Part shown: one piece after another, positions 20,175-29,478 of the stretch
How positions within the stretch are numbered: the stretch's first letter is position 1
Layout: every line of letters begins with the position of its first letter
Source of the DNA: Micromonospora sp. WMMA1363
Lineage (GTDB): Bacteria > Actinomycetota > Actinomycetes > Mycobacteriales > Micromonosporaceae
Assembly: GCF_030345795.1 (NCBI RefSeq)
Contig: NZ_JAUALB010000001.1
Span: 310,001-374,000 of the forward strand
Direction of reading: 5' to 3'
Length of the DNA stretch: 64,000 bases
The notes under the pieces: model-generated
Database searches by the model: none
Told to the model about the DNA's origin: nothing
Seen by the model: the letters and a program-made list of their open reading frames with translations, nothing else
Program-made: the position numbers and the translations under genes

Positions 20175-20864
20175 TCAGGACACCAATCCGGTGAGTACGG
20201 CGAACGGGACCACGAGATAGCCAGCGCTGAGGACGACAGCGCAGACCAGTGCGACGTTCCGTGCCCGGCGCTCACCCCGCGGGGTCTGCTGGCCGAGGCT
20301 GCGTAGCGCGCTGAAGACGCCGTGCCGCAGGTGAAAGCCGACGGTGACGACGGCCAGGGTGTAGAAGAGCGTGACGTACCAGCGTTCGGGCGCGAAGTCG
20401 GCGACCACGTTGGCGTACGGGCGGTGCGGGTCACCGACCGGGTTCAGGGTGCCGGTGGTCAGGTCCAGGATGTGGTAGATCACGAAGAGTAGGATGATCA
20501 CTCCACCCCAGCGCATCGTGCGGGCGGCGTAGCTGCCCTGGATCTTGTTGCGGTGTGCGTACCGGACGGGACGGGCCGCCCGGGCGCGCAGGGCGAGCGT
20601 GGTGGCGGCCCAGATGTGGGCGACCACGGACACCAGCAGCGCCGTGCGCATGATCCACAGGAACCAGGCGCCGGGTAGCAGCGGGTCGCCGATCTCCCGC
20701 AGCCACTCCGCGTAGTGGTTGAACGACGACGCGCCCGTGAAGACCTTGAGGTTGCCGAGCATGTGCGCGACGAGGAACAGCACCAGGGTGATGCCCGTCA
20801 CCGCCATGACGACCTTGAGGCCGACGCTGGAGCGGATGGGCGACCGAGTTCTCGTGACTACCAC
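20175..20864 (-). CDS. sdhC: Succinate dehydrogenase cytochrome b subunit, single five-helix type
   Basis: About 229 residues with five hydrophobic segments and His residues in or near them ([31 protein letters not shown]) suited to bind two hemes. One protein replaces separate SdhC and SdhD, the type B arrangement found with menaquinone. The GTG at 20864 gives the start [16 protein letters not shown]; an in-frame ATG at 20930 would add 22 residues but lies inside the divergent regulator's promoter, so the shorter form is preferred with moderate certainty. It is the first gene of sdhCAB and diverges from a LysR regulator. Confidence 0.9.
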   Translation of the reverse strand: MVVTRTRSPIRSSVGLKVVMAVTGITLVLFLVAHMLGNLKVFTGASSFNHYAEWLREIGDPLLPGAWFLWIMRTALLVSVVAHIWAATTLALRARAARPVRYAHRNKIQGSYAARTMRWGGVIILLFVIYHILDLTTGTLNPVGDPHRPYANVVADFAPERWYVTLFYTLAVVTVGFHLRHGVFSALRSLGQQTPRGERRARNVALVCAVVLSAGYLVVPFAVLTGLVS

Positions 20865-20884
20865 AGGCCCGACGCTATGAGTAG

Positions 20885-20937
20885 TTTGATCAGTCGTCCA
20901 ATGCATCAAACCCGCAGTCTTGATAGCCATAAGCTAT
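20885..20937. promoter_or_regulatory. Candidate LysR operator cluster between sdhC and lysR
   Basis: Three TTGAT/ATCAA half-sites occur in the divergent gap: TTTGAT at 20885-20890, ATCAAA at 20905-20910 and TTGAT at 20920-20924. They form two inverted pairs (spacers 14 and 10). A further 5-bp inverted repeat, atagc at 20923-20927 with gctat at 20933-20937, sits just before the regulator start at 20942. This layout fits LysR-type recognition and activation sites. Confidence 0.55.
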
Positions 20938-20941
20938 TTAG

Positions 20942-21874
20942 ATGCAACTCCATCAGCTCCGGTACTTCGTCGCGGTCGCGGAACTACGACATTTCACCCA
21001 AGCGGCCGATGTGGTCGGCATTTCCCAGCCCTCGTTGAGTAAGCAAATTCACGCCCTGGAGGCCGGCCTGGGGGCGCCGCTCTTCGAGCGGGTAAGGGGA
21101 AAGATCGGGCTCACCGCGGCGGGCGAGGTGCTGTTGCCGTTGGCCAAGCGGATTCTCGCCGACGTGGACACCGCCAGCCGCGAGGTGCAGGAGTTGGTGG
21201 GACTGCGGCGGGGACGGGTCCGCCTCGGTGCCACCCCCAGCCTGGCCACCTCGCTCGCCCCGCCGGTGCTGCGTCGCTTCCGCGACGCCCACCCCACCGT
21301 CGACCTGCGGGTGGAGGAGGGCGGCTCCCAGGACCTGGTACGTGACCTGCTCCGGGGCGACCTCGACCTGGCGTTGATCATCGCGCCGGGACAGGGTGTC
21401 GACCCGACGCTGCGCGTCGACGCGATCCTGACCGAGAGCCTGGTCGTCGCCAGCGTCGATCCGCTGCCCGACGCGTCCCCGACCGACCAGGTCCGCGTCA
21501 CGGACCTGCGCGACCAGCCGCTGGTGATGTTCCGCGAGGGCTACGACCTGCGCGACGCCACCCTCCAGGCGTGCCGGGACGCCGGTTTCGAGCCCCGGAT
21601 CTCCGTTGACGGCGGCGAGATGGACGCCGTGCTGAGCTTCGTCGAGGCCGGGCTGGGCGTCGCCCTGGTGCCTGGCAGCGTCGTCACCCGCCGGCCCGGC
21701 ATCCACGTCACCCGCCTCGCCCCGCCCGGCGTCCGCCGCACGATCGCGGTCGCCCGCCGCCGCGACGTGGTCCCCACCCACGCCGGCCGCGAACTCCGCC
21801 GTATCCTCCTCGAGTTCGTCCAGGAGGCGACCATTACCGCGGACCTCCCACCCGGCGTGGAACCGCTGACCTGA
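20942..21874 (+). CDS. LysR family transcriptional regulator
   Basis: A 310-residue protein with an N-terminal winged helix-turn-helix (MQLHQLRYFVAVAELRHF, AADVVGISQPSLSKQIHALE, residues 1-60) and a periplasmic-binding-protein-like effector domain (about 90-300, with RVRLGATPSLATSLAPPVL and EAGLGVALVPGS). Such regulators usually bind the shared promoter of a divergent target; here that is sdhCAB, so control of succinate dehydrogenase is likely but inferred. The effector is unknown. Confidence 0.92.
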   Translation: MQLHQLRYFVAVAELRHFTQAADVVGISQPSLSKQIHALEAGLGAPLFERVRGKIGLTAAGEVLLPLAKRILADVDTASREVQELVGLRRGRVRLGATPSLATSLAPPVLRRFRDAHPTVDLRVEEGGSQDLVRDLLRGDLDLALIIAPGQGVDPTLRVDAILTESLVVASVDPLPDASPTDQVRVTDLRDQPLVMFREGYDLRDATLQACRDAGFEPRISVDGGEMDAVLSFVEAGLGVALVPGSVVTRRPGIHVTRLAPPGVRRTIAVARRRDVVPTHAGRELRRILLEFVQEATITADLPPGVEPLT

Positions 21875-22066
21875 CAGCCCACGCGAGTCGGACGTCCGAT
21901 TGGGTCGACCGGCAGGGCGGGTCGACCGGATCTCGCCGGCCTGCGACGGGCCTGACGACGACCGGCGGCGTTGGCGGTTCGCTCGCTGCCCGCCGCCGTT
22001 CCGTCCAGCACCGCTCCCGGTAGCTCGAGCGCTCGTAGGCGATCGCGCGTCGTCGTAGAGCGACGG

Positions 22067-25000
22067 TCAGCCCGCCTCGGCATCGTCCATCGCCCGGTAG
22101 ATGCGCTGTTCGCTCACCGGGTAGGGGGTGCCGAGCGCCTGGGCGAAGACGTTCACCCGTAGCTCCTCGACCATCCAGCGAATCTGCCGGACGGCCGGCG
22201 ACCGCCGCTTCGCCGGCGGCAGGGCGGCCAACAGGTCGTCGTACTCCTTGCGCACGACGGCGATCCGATCCTGCTGCTGCTTGTCCCGGGCGGGATTGCC
22301 GGGCAGCCGGTCCAGCCGACGCTCGATCGCGGTCAGGTAGCGCAGCAGGTCGGGTAGGCGGGCGTAGCCGGTCTCGGTGATGAAGCCGGCGTGCACGAGC
22401 CCGGTGAGCTGCCCCCGGACGTCGGCCAGGGCGGCCACCACCGCGAGATTCCGGGTCGCGCCCAGCCGCTGCTCGATGGCGTACGCGGCGGAGAGCACCT
22501 TTCGGACCCGGTCCATCACCTCGACGACGGTGTCCACCAGCCCGGCGCGGACGCTTTCCCGCAGTGCCGCGAAGCCCTCGGCGTCCCAGGCCGGGCCACC
22601 CGCCTCGGCGACGAGCCGGTCGATGGCGGCGCCGGCAGCGTCCTCGATCAGCGCCGGCACCCCGCCGTGCGGGTTGCGGCTGAGCGCCAGCTTCGCCTCG
22701 TTGCTCAGCCGCCCCTGCAGGAACTTCGCCGGGGACGCCCCGGTGAGCCGGAGCAGCCGGCGGGTGCCCGCCCAGTGGGCGGCCTCCTGTTCGGCGGGGG
22801 AGTCGAACACCTTCACCCCGACGGTGGCGCCCTCGTCCACCAGCGCCGGGTACGCGGTCACCGCGTACCCGGCACGCACCTGCTCGATGGTGCGGGAGAG
22901 GGCGCCGATGGTCCACTCCCGCAGCCCGGTGCGTGCCACGTCCGGGGCGGCGGCGGCCACCACCTGGCGTACCTCCGCCGTGAGGCGGTGTTGCAGGGCC
23001 GGCAGGTCCTTGCCCTCGGCGACCGGCTTGTCGTCGTCGCCGAGCACCCGGAAGGTGACCCGCAGGTGCGGCGGCAGCTTCGCGACGTCCCAGGCGTCCC
23101 GGGGTACGGTCACCCCGGTCATCCGGCGCAGCTGCCGGGTGAGCGCGTCCAGCAACGGCTCCTCGCCGGCGGGCATCGCCGCGAGCGCGGCCCGCGCGTA
23201 GTCCGGCACCGGCACGAAGTTGCGCCGGATCGCCTTGGGCAGCGAGCGGATGAGCGCGACGACGAGATCCTCCCGCAGTCCCGGCACCTGCCAGTCGAAG
23301 CTCTCCGCCGGCACCTGGTTGAGCAGTGGCAGTGGAATGTCCACCGTCACGCCGTCGGTGGGTGTCCCCGGGTCGAACGCGTAGGTCAGCGGCAGACTCA
23401 CCCCGTCGGCCCGCCACTCGTCCGGGTAGTCGGTCCCGTCCACCGCTCCCCGGCCGGCGTTGACCAGCAGCTCGCGGGTGAAGGTCAGCAGGTCAGGCCG
23501 TTGCCGGCGTTCCTTCTTCCACCACGCGTCGAAGTGTCGCCCGGAGACCACGTCGGCCGGGATCCGCTCGTCGTAGAACTGGAAGATCGTCTCGTCGTCG
23601 ACCAGGATGTCCCGCCGCCGTGCCCGGTTCTCCAGCTCCGCGACGTCGGCGAGCAGCCGCTGGTTGCCTGTCCAGAACTGGTGGTGGGTCTGCCAGTCGC
23701 CCTCGACCAGGGCGTGCCGGATGAACAGCTCCCGGCTCAACGCCGGATCGATCCGACCGAAGTTGACCTTGCGAGAGGTGACGATCGGGATGCCGTAGAG
23801 CGTCACCTTCTCGTATGCCATGACCGCCGCCTGCCGCTTCTCCCAGTGCGGCTCGCTGTAGCTGCGCTTCACCAGGTGCTGGGCGAGTGGCTCGACCCAC
23901 TCCGGCTCGATCCGGCCGTTGACCCGCCCCCAGAGCCGGGTGGTCTCCACCAGCTCGGCGGCCATCACCCAGCGCGGCGGCTTCCTGAACAGCGCCGACC
24001 CGGGAAAGAGCCCGAACTTGGCCCCCCGCGCCCCCAGGTACTCGTGCTTCTGCGGGTCCTTCAGCCCGACGTGGGACAGCAGCCCGGCCAGCAGGGACTG
24101 GTGCACCTTCGGGACGTCGACCTCCTCCGGCAGGTCTCCGCCGGCGCCGCGCGGACCGCCGCTGTCCGGCGCGGTCTCCGCCGGCCCACGCCGGCCGTCG
24201 CCCGCCTCCCGGGTGCGTAGCACCTGGCGGAGTTGACTCACGATGTCCTGCCACTCGCGAACGCGCAGGTAGTTCAGGTACTCGGCCTTGCACATCCGCC
24301 GGAACGCGCTCGACGACAGGGTGCGCTGCTGCTCCCGCAGAAACCGCCACAGGTTGAGGTAGGCGGCGAAGTCCGACTCCTTGTCGGCGAAGCGGGCATG
24401 CGCCTGGTCGGCCTGGGCCTGCTTGTCGGCGGGCCGCTCGCGCGGATCCTGGATCGACAGCGCCGCCGCGATCACGACCACCTCGGTGGCGCACCCGTTG
24501 TGCTCGCCTTCGAGCACCATCCGGGCCAGCCGCGGGTCCACCGGTAGCTGGGCCAGCCGCCGGCCGAGCGGGGTCAGCCGCTTCGCCGGATCGGTCTCGC
24601 TCGGGTCCAGGGCACCCAACTCGTGCAACAGGTGCACGCCGTCGGTGACGGTGCGCCGGTCGGGCGGGTCGATGAACGGGAACGCGGCGATGTCCCCGAG
24701 CCCGATCGCGGTCATCTGGAGGATGACCGACGCGAGGTTGGTACGCAGGATCTCCGGGTCGGTGAACTCCGGCCGGGACAGGAAGTCCGGCTCGTCGTAG
24801 AGCCGGATACAGATGCCGTCCGAGGTGCGCCCGCAGCGTCCCGTGCGCTGGTTGGCCGACGCCTGGGAGACCGGCTCGATGGGCAGCCGCTGCACCTTGA
24901 GTCGGTTCGAGTAGCGGGAGATGCGAGCGGTGCCGGGGTCCACCACGTACGCGATCCCCGGCACGGTGAGCGAGGTCTCCGCGACGTTGGTGGCGAGCAC

Positions 25001-26101
25001 CACCCGGCGCCCGGCGTGCGGGGCGAAGACGCGGTGCTGCTCGGCGGTGGAGAGCCGGGCGTACAGCGGGAGGATCTCGGTGCCCTGCAGGCCGCGCTTC
25101 TGCTGCACCAGCTTGCCGAGCGCCTCGGCGGTGTCCCGGATCTCCCGCTCGCCGGAGAGGAAGACCAGGACGTCGCCGGGCCCCTCGGCGGCCAGTTCCT
25201 CCACCGCGTCGCCGATCGCCTGGATCTGGTCGCGGACGTTCTCCTCGTCCGTCTCGTCCGCTGCCTCGGACTCGGTCACCTCGACCAGCGGCCGGTACCG
25301 TACCTGCACCGGGTAGGTCCGGCCGGACACCTCGACGACCGGGGCGGGGTTGCCCTCGGCGTCGGCGAAGTGCTTCGCGAACCGGTCGGTCTCGATGGTC
25401 GCCGAGGTGATGACGACCTTGAGGTCGGGGCGGCGGGGCAGGAGCTGCTTGAGGTAGCCGAGGATGAAGTCGATGTTGAGGCTGCGCTCGTGCGCCTCGT
25501 CGACGATGATCGTGTCGTACTGGCGCAGCATCCGGTCGTTCTGCAACTCGGCGAGCAGAATGCCGTCGGTCATCAGCTTGACCAGGCTCCGGTCGCTCAC
25601 CTGGTCGGTGAAGCGCACCTTGTAGCCGACCACGTCGCCCAGCGCGGTGCCCAGCTCCTCGGCGATCCGGTCGGCGACGGTCCGCGCGGCCAGCCGGCGG
25701 GGCTGGGTGTGCCCGATCAGGCCGTTGACGCCGCGGCCCAGCTCCAGGCAGATCTTGGGTAGCTGGGTGGTCTTGCCGGAGCCGGTCTCGCCGGCGACGA
25801 TCACCACCTGGTGGTCGCGGATGGCCGCGGCGATGTCCTCCCGACGTTCGCTGACCGGCAGGACAGCCGGGTAGGTGATCGTCGGTACGGCTGCCTTCCG
25901 GCTCGCCAGCCGCGCCTCGGCCCGGGCCACGTCCGCGGCGATCTCGGTCAGCGCCGACTCCCGGCGCTGCGGGTCGCGCAGTCTCCGGATGCCGTCCAAC
26001 CGCCGCTGGAGGCGGCGCTGGTCGCGGAACATCAGCGGCCGTAGGCGGCGGTACAGCTCGCGAGTGGGATCGGGTGCGGCGGAGGCGGCTTCGTTCTGCA
26101 T
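22067..26101 (-). CDS. hrpA: ATP-dependent DEAH-box RNA helicase HrpA
   Basis: A 1344-residue protein, close to the E. coli HrpA length. The helicase core has GETGSGKTTQLPKI (motif I, about 114-127), DEAHERS (II), TSATIET (III), LSGEREIRDT, LATNVAETSLTVPGI (V) and QRTGRCGRT (VI). It continues with HA2/OB-fold and the long C-terminal DUF3418 region typical of HrpA. HrpA unwinds RNA and acts in mRNA processing and in rescue of stalled ribosomes in E. coli. It begins with ATG at 26101 and converges with the LysR gene. Confidence 0.95.
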   Translation of the reverse strand: MQNEAASAAPDPTRELYRRLRPLMFRDQRRLQRRLDGIRRLRDPQRRESALTEIAADVARAEARLASRKAAVPTITYPAVLPVSERREDIAAAIRDHQVVIVAGETGSGKTTQLPKICLELGRGVNGLIGHTQPRRLAARTVADRIAEELGTALGDVVGYKVRFTDQVSDRSLVKLMTDGILLAELQNDRMLRQYDTIIVDEAHERSLNIDFILGYLKQLLPRRPDLKVVITSATIETDRFAKHFADAEGNPAPVVEVSGRTYPVQVRYRPLVEVTESEAADETDEENVRDQIQAIGDAVEELAAEGPGDVLVFLSGEREIRDTAEALGKLVQQKRGLQGTEILPLYARLSTAEQHRVFAPHAGRRVVLATNVAETSLTVPGIAYVVDPGTARISRYSNRLKVQRLPIEPVSQASANQRTGRCGRTSDGICIRLYDEPDFLSRPEFTDPEILRTNLASVILQMTAIGLGDIAAFPFIDPPDRRTVTDGVHLLHELGALDPSETDPAKRLTPLGRRLAQLPVDPRLARMVLEGEHNGCATEVVVIAAALSIQDPRERPADKQAQADQAHARFADKESDFAAYLNLWRFLREQQRTLSSSAFRRMCKAEYLNYLRVREWQDIVSQLRQVLRTREAGDGRRGPAETAPDSGGPRGAGGDLPEEVDVPKVHQSLLAGLLSHVGLKDPQKHEYLGARGAKFGLFPGSALFRKPPRWVMAAELVETTRLWGRVNGRIEPEWVEPLAQHLVKRSYSEPHWEKRQAAVMAYEKVTLYGIPIVTSRKVNFGRIDPALSRELFIRHALVEGDWQTHHQFWTGNQRLLADVAELENRARRRDILVDDETIFQFYDERIPADVVSGRHFDAWWKKERRQRPDLLTFTRELLVNAGRGAVDGTDYPDEWRADGVSLPLTYAFDPGTPTDGVTVDIPLPLLNQVPAESFDWQVPGLREDLVVALIRSLPKAIRRNFVPVPDYARAALAAMPAGEEPLLDALTRQLRRMTGVTVPRDAWDVAKLPPHLRVTFRVLGDDDKPVAEGKDLPALQHRLTAEVRQVVAAAAPDVARTGLREWTIGALSRTIEQVRAGYAVTAYPALVDEGATVGVKVFDSPAEQEAAHWAGTRRLLRLTGASPAKFLQGRLSNEAKLALSRNPHGGVPALIEDAAGAAIDRLVAEAGGPAWDAEGFAALRESVRAGLVDTVVEVMDRVRKVLSAAYAIEQRLGATRNLAVVAALADVRGQLTGLVHAGFITETGYARLPDLLRYLTAIERRLDRLPGNPARDKQQQDRIAVVRKEYDDLLAALPPAKRRSPAVRQIRWMVEELRVNVFAQALGTPYPVSEQRIYRAMDDAEAG

Positions 26102-26302
26102 GTCGCCGCCAAGGATAGGCAGACGGACGGTCGTGTGCCCCCGGAGTTACCGCCCGCCTGGATGTCGACCCTAGCGCCCGCGCCGGGAGCAGGTAGGGCT
26201 CCCTGTGAGCTGTCGCACTGTCATTTTGCGTCCAGAACGTCAGTCTGTATGGTGGTCGTCGAGGCGGGCTGATGGGGCCCGCAGTGTATGGAGGTTTGGT
26301 CA

Positions 26303-26998
26303 ATGTCCAAGGTTCTCTTCGTGGTGACCGGCGCCGAGTACTGGGAGCTGGCCGACGGCACCAAGCACCCCACCGGTGTGTGGGCCGAGGAGGTTGTGGT
26401 CCCCCACGAGACGTTCACCAGTGCGGGTCACGAGGTCGTCGTCGCCACCCCGGGCGGCGTCGTCCCGCAGGTGGACAAGCGCAGCCTGCTGCCCGAGTAC
26501 ACCGGCGGGCAGGAGGGGGCGGCCCGGATGGTCGAGGCTGTCGCCGGCGTCGAGGAGCTTCGCAAGCCGATCCGGCTGGAGGATGTCGACCTCGACGACT
26601 ACGCGGCCGTCTACTACCCGGGTGGCCACGGGCCGATGGAGGACCTGGCGGTCGACCAGAACTCGGGCCGGCTGCTCGTGACCGCCATGCGGACGGACAA
26701 GCCGCTCGGCATCGTCTGCCACGGCCCGGCGGCGATGCTCGCCGCGGTGACCGAGGGCGGCGTCAACGTGTTCGCCGGGCGCCGGGTCACCGGTTTCACC
26801 AACGTGGAAGAGGCCCAGGCCGGCTTCGGCGACAAGGCCAGATGGTTGCTCCAGGACCGCCTGGTCGAACTCGGTGCGCAGTTCCAGGAGGGCACGGCGT
26901 GGGCGCCGAACGTGGTCGTCGACGGCAACCTGGTCACCGGGCAGAACCCGGCCTCCTCCGCGCAGGCCGCCGTGGAGTTGCTGCGTAAACTGGCCTGA
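26303..26998 (+). CDS. DJ-1/PfpI family type 1 glutamine-amidotransferase-like protein
   Basis: A 231-residue protein of the Hsp31-like DJ-1/PfpI branch. The nucleophile elbow is IVCHGPAAML, with KHPTGVWAEE and YYPGGHGPMEDL forming the rest of the pocket. Family members act as glyoxalase III, deglycase-like or stress chaperone enzymes. The ATG at 26303 follows GGAGG at 26290-26294; an upstream ATG at 26288 lies on that ribosome site and is rejected. The TetR gene begins one base after its stop, so the two are cotranscribed. Confidence 0.88.
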   Translation: MSKVLFVVTGAEYWELADGTKHPTGVWAEEVVVPHETFTSAGHEVVVATPGGVVPQVDKRSLLPEYTGGQEGAARMVEAVAGVEELRKPIRLEDVDLDDYAAVYYPGGHGPMEDLAVDQNSGRLLVTAMRTDKPLGIVCHGPAAMLAAVTEGGVNVFAGRRVTGFTNVEEAQAGFGDKARWLLQDRLVELGAQFQEGTAWAPNVVVDGNLVTGQNPASSAQAAVELLRKLA

Positions 26999-26999
26999 C

Positions 27000-27533
27000 A
27001 TGTCCAACGACCGGCTCTCCGACGTCCTCGACGCCACCTACACCTGCCTGACCAGGTACGGCGTGCGGCGGACGACGATGGACGACATCGCCGCCGCGAT
27101 GGGCGTGTCCCGGTCGGCTGTCTACCAGTACGTCCGCAGCAAGGACGACGCGTTCCGGCAACTCGCCGGGCGCCTGCACACCCGGGCGTTGGCCCGCGCC
27201 CGGGAGGCTGCCGGCCAGGACGTCCCCTATGCCGTGCGCATTCGGGGTGTCCTGGCCGCCAAGCTCGAGCTGTCACTCCAACTGATCGGCGACTCGCCGC
27301 ACACCGCCGAGCTCATGGACAGCAAGGCCCGTCTGTTCGGTGAGATCTGCACCGAATTCACCAACGAACTGCGGACGCTGCTCGCAGACCTGTTCGCCGA
27401 GGCCGGTGCAGCGGATGCGGCCGAGGCGGCCGAGATCTGCATCGCCCTGGTATCCGGCCTGGAAACGGCGCCCGACAGCCGGCACCTGCTGGAACGCGCC
27501 GCTGACGCGCTCGTCCCCGGCCTGCTGCGCTGA
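27000..27533 (+). CDS. TetR family transcriptional regulator
   Basis: A 177-residue regulator. The N-terminal helix-turn-helix is TTMDDIAAAMGVSRSAVYQYVRSKDDAF in the region 24-50, followed by an all-helical ligand domain. The ATG at 27000-27002 lies one base past the stop of the DJ-1-like gene, so the frame reaching back to 26874 is a read-through of that gene. An MFS exporter follows on the same strand after 208 bases that hold three palindromic GC repeats. Control of the exporter and the stress gene is plausible; the ligand is unknown. Confidence 0.88.
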   Translation: MSNDRLSDVLDATYTCLTRYGVRRTTMDDIAAAMGVSRSAVYQYVRSKDDAFRQLAGRLHTRALARAREAAGQDVPYAVRIRGVLAAKLELSLQLIGDSPHTAELMDSKARLFGEICTEFTNELRTLLADLFAEAGAADAAEAAEICIALVSGLETAPDSRHLLERAADALVPGLLR

Positions 27534-27569
27534 TCCCCTCCTGATCTCCGGGACCCGGGGCGGGGCTGA

Positions 27570-27643
27570 CGCCCGGGCGGGCGGCGCCCGCAACCGCCCG
27601 GGCGGGCGGCGCCCGCAACCGCCCGGGCGGGTGGCGCCCGCAC
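27570..27643. repeat. Three 25-bp tandem GC-only repeats containing palindromes
   Basis: Copies at 27570-27594, 27595-27619 and about 27620-27643 share the core cgcccgggcgggcggcgccc. Each copy contains the palindrome CGCCCGGGCG and can fold by itself. They lie between the TetR gene and the MFS gene, about 100 bases before the MFS ribosome site. They could be a terminator array, an operator array or a simple repeat. Confidence 0.8.
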
Positions 27644-27741
27644 GCCGTTGCTGGACAAATCCGCCGCGCCCCCGCGCACGTTCCGACCGGCAGCACGCGT
27701 GCCAGGCCGGCCGTACCGCCGCGGGCGAAAGGAGATATGCC

Positions 27742-29037
27742 ATGACCACGACCGTTCCACCCGCACCGGCTGCCGGCGTCGGCGTAGCCCAACCGGTGCG
27801 GCGCCGGTTCGGGTTGCCAGCGGGCGCGGCGCTCCTCTTCCTCGCCTCGATCATCGTGTCGTTCCTGGCGGCCTCCAGCGCGCCGACACCGCTGTACGAC
27901 GTCTACGCGTCCAGTTGGGGCTTCTCCGCGTTGACCACGACGATCGTCTTCGGCGGGTACGCCTTGGCCGTCCTGGCGGCGCTGCTCGTCTTCGGCCGAG
28001 TCTCCGACCATCTCGGCCGGCGGCCGGTCCTCCTGGCAGCGCTGGCGGGACAGGCGGTCGCGATGTTGATATTCGCCACCGCCGGTGGCGTTGCCGCGCT
28101 GCTGACCGCCCGCATCGTTCAGGGCCTCTCGGCGGGCGCCGCGTTGGGTGCCGTCGGCGCTGGCATGGTCGACATCGATCGGGCCCGCGGAGCCACCGCC
28201 AACGCGGTCGCCCCCGCCGCCGGCACGGCCACCGGTGCCCTGGCCTCAGCCCTGACCGTCCAGTACCTGCCGGCGCCCACCCAACTGGTCTACTACCTGC
28301 TGCTGGCACTCTTCGTCCTCCAGGCGGGCGGTGTGGTCCTGCTCGCGGAAACCGCACGGCCCACGCCGGGAGCGCTGGCCAGCCTGGTTCCGCACCTGGC
28401 CCTGCCGCGCCGGCTGCGTCGCCCCGTCGCGATCGTCACACCCGCGCTGCTCGCGGTGTGGGCGTTCGCCGGATTTCACGGCTCGCTCGGCCCCGCCCTC
28501 ACCAAGAGCCTGGTTCGTTCGACCTCGGCCGGCTACGGCGGACTCAGCCTGTTCCTGTTCATGGCGGTCGCGGCGGCATCGGTCTTCCTCCTGCGTGCCG
28601 TACCTGCCCGCACCGTGCTCCACGTGTCGCTGCTCGCGTTGATCGCCGCAGTCGGCGTCTCCCTCGTGTCGATCGGCACCGGCGCGGTCGCGGGTTTCCT
28701 CCTCGGCAGCGCGGTGGCCGGCGTCGGGTTCGGTGGCGGGCTGAACGGCAGCGTCCGGCTGGTCGTGCCACTCGCCGGGCCGCACGAGCGGGCCGGGATC
28801 CTCTCGCTGCTGTACGCCGTGTCGTACCTCGGCATGGGCGTACCCGTCGTGGTCGGCGGACTACTCGTCGAGCACGGCGGCGGCCTGCTCGCCACGAGCC
28901 TGGGGTACGGGATCGCCGTCATCGTCCTCGCCGCCGCAGCGCTGGCCGGACTCGTGGCCGCACCGGCCCGGCCAGCGCCGGCCCGGTGCGGCGTCGCCCC
29001 TGGCGCCACACATCGATCACGATCGATGAGCGGCTAG
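27742..29037 (+). CDS. MFS transporter, drug-efflux type
   Basis: A 431-residue membrane protein with about 12 hydrophobic segments. The MFS motif A is GRVSDHLGRRPVLL between helices 2 and 3; ARIVQGLSAGAALG resembles the family helix-4 motif. It probably exports a small hydrophobic compound. The ATG at 27742 follows a strong AAAGGAGA ribosome site, so the frame extending back to 27340 through the regulator region is rejected. The TetR regulator just upstream is its likely controller. Its stop overlaps the stop of the convergent YciI gene by four bases. Confidence 0.88.
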   Translation: MTTTVPPAPAAGVGVAQPVRRRFGLPAGAALLFLASIIVSFLAASSAPTPLYDVYASSWGFSALTTTIVFGGYALAVLAALLVFGRVSDHLGRRPVLLAALAGQAVAMLIFATAGGVAALLTARIVQGLSAGAALGAVGAGMVDIDRARGATANAVAPAAGTATGALASALTVQYLPAPTQLVYYLLLALFVLQAGGVVLLAETARPTPGALASLVPHLALPRRLRRPVAIVTPALLAVWAFAGFHGSLGPALTKSLVRSTSAGYGGLSLFLFMAVAAASVFLLRAVPARTVLHVSLLALIAAVGVSLVSIGTGAVAGFLLGSAVAGVGFGGGLNGSVRLVVPLAGPHERAGILSLLYAVSYLGMGVPVVVGGLLVEHGGGLLATSLGYGIAVIVLAAAALAGLVAAPARPAPARCGVAPGATHRSRSMSG

Positions 29038-29393
29038 TCGCCGGCCGCCGCCTCGAGCATCGAGCGGGGGACTGGGACGCTCTCGAACCGGATGATCCCC
29101 TCCGGAACCATCCAGCTCATCACCTGGACGGCCAGCCGACCGGCCCGGACCGCCGGGTCGTTGGCGTACAGCTCACGGGCCTCGACCGGCGAGATGGAGA
29201 GCACCACGAAGCCGCGCAGGCGCTCGTCGTCGGCGTCCACGAACGGCCCGGCCGCGAGGACGAGGCCTTGCTCCACCAGCCCGGCCTGGTGCGCCAGGTG
29301 GGCGTCCTGCAGCCGGTCGAGCGCGTCCTGCGGCAGCTCCGGCGCGTCCGGCGGACGGACCAGAAGCACGACCGTGTGCTGGTCGAATTGCAT
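29034..29393 (-). CDS. YciI family protein
   Basis: A 119-residue small alpha/beta protein with the YCII-related domain. The features are TVVLLVRPPDAPELPQDAL, HLAHQAGLVEQGLVLAAGPF and RGFVVLSISPVEARELYANDPAVRAG, which match the ferredoxin-like YciI fold with its conserved His and Asp. Biochemical roles in the family are mostly unknown. Its stop overlaps the MFS stop; upstream lies a strong hairpin that separates it from the next minus-strand gene. Confidence 0.85.
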   Translation of the reverse strand: MQFDQHTVVLLVRPPDAPELPQDALDRLQDAHLAHQAGLVEQGLVLAAGPFVDADDERLRGFVVLSISPVEARELYANDPAVRAGRLAVQVMSWMVPEGIIRFESVPVPRSMLEAAAGD

Positions 29394-29478
29394 CCTCTGA
29401 GGTTACGGCGTGCCGGCCCGCGGTTCAGCCGCTACCGTCGGCCGTCGGCCAGGCGCCCTCCGCTGGATCTGCTGCTGT

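Noticed and set aside
22391..24220. 609-residue antisense open frame over hrpA
   Set aside because: High GC makes long antisense frames; composition is His/Arg/Gly-rich and hrpA is clearly real.
23493..26303. 936-residue open frame inside hrpA on the same strand
   Set aside because: It is an Arg/Pro/Gly-rich out-of-frame shadow of the HrpA helicase, with no conserved motifs.
27570..27643. Possible CRISPR array
   Set aside because: Repeats are directly adjacent without spacers and are GC-only; no cas genes are present.
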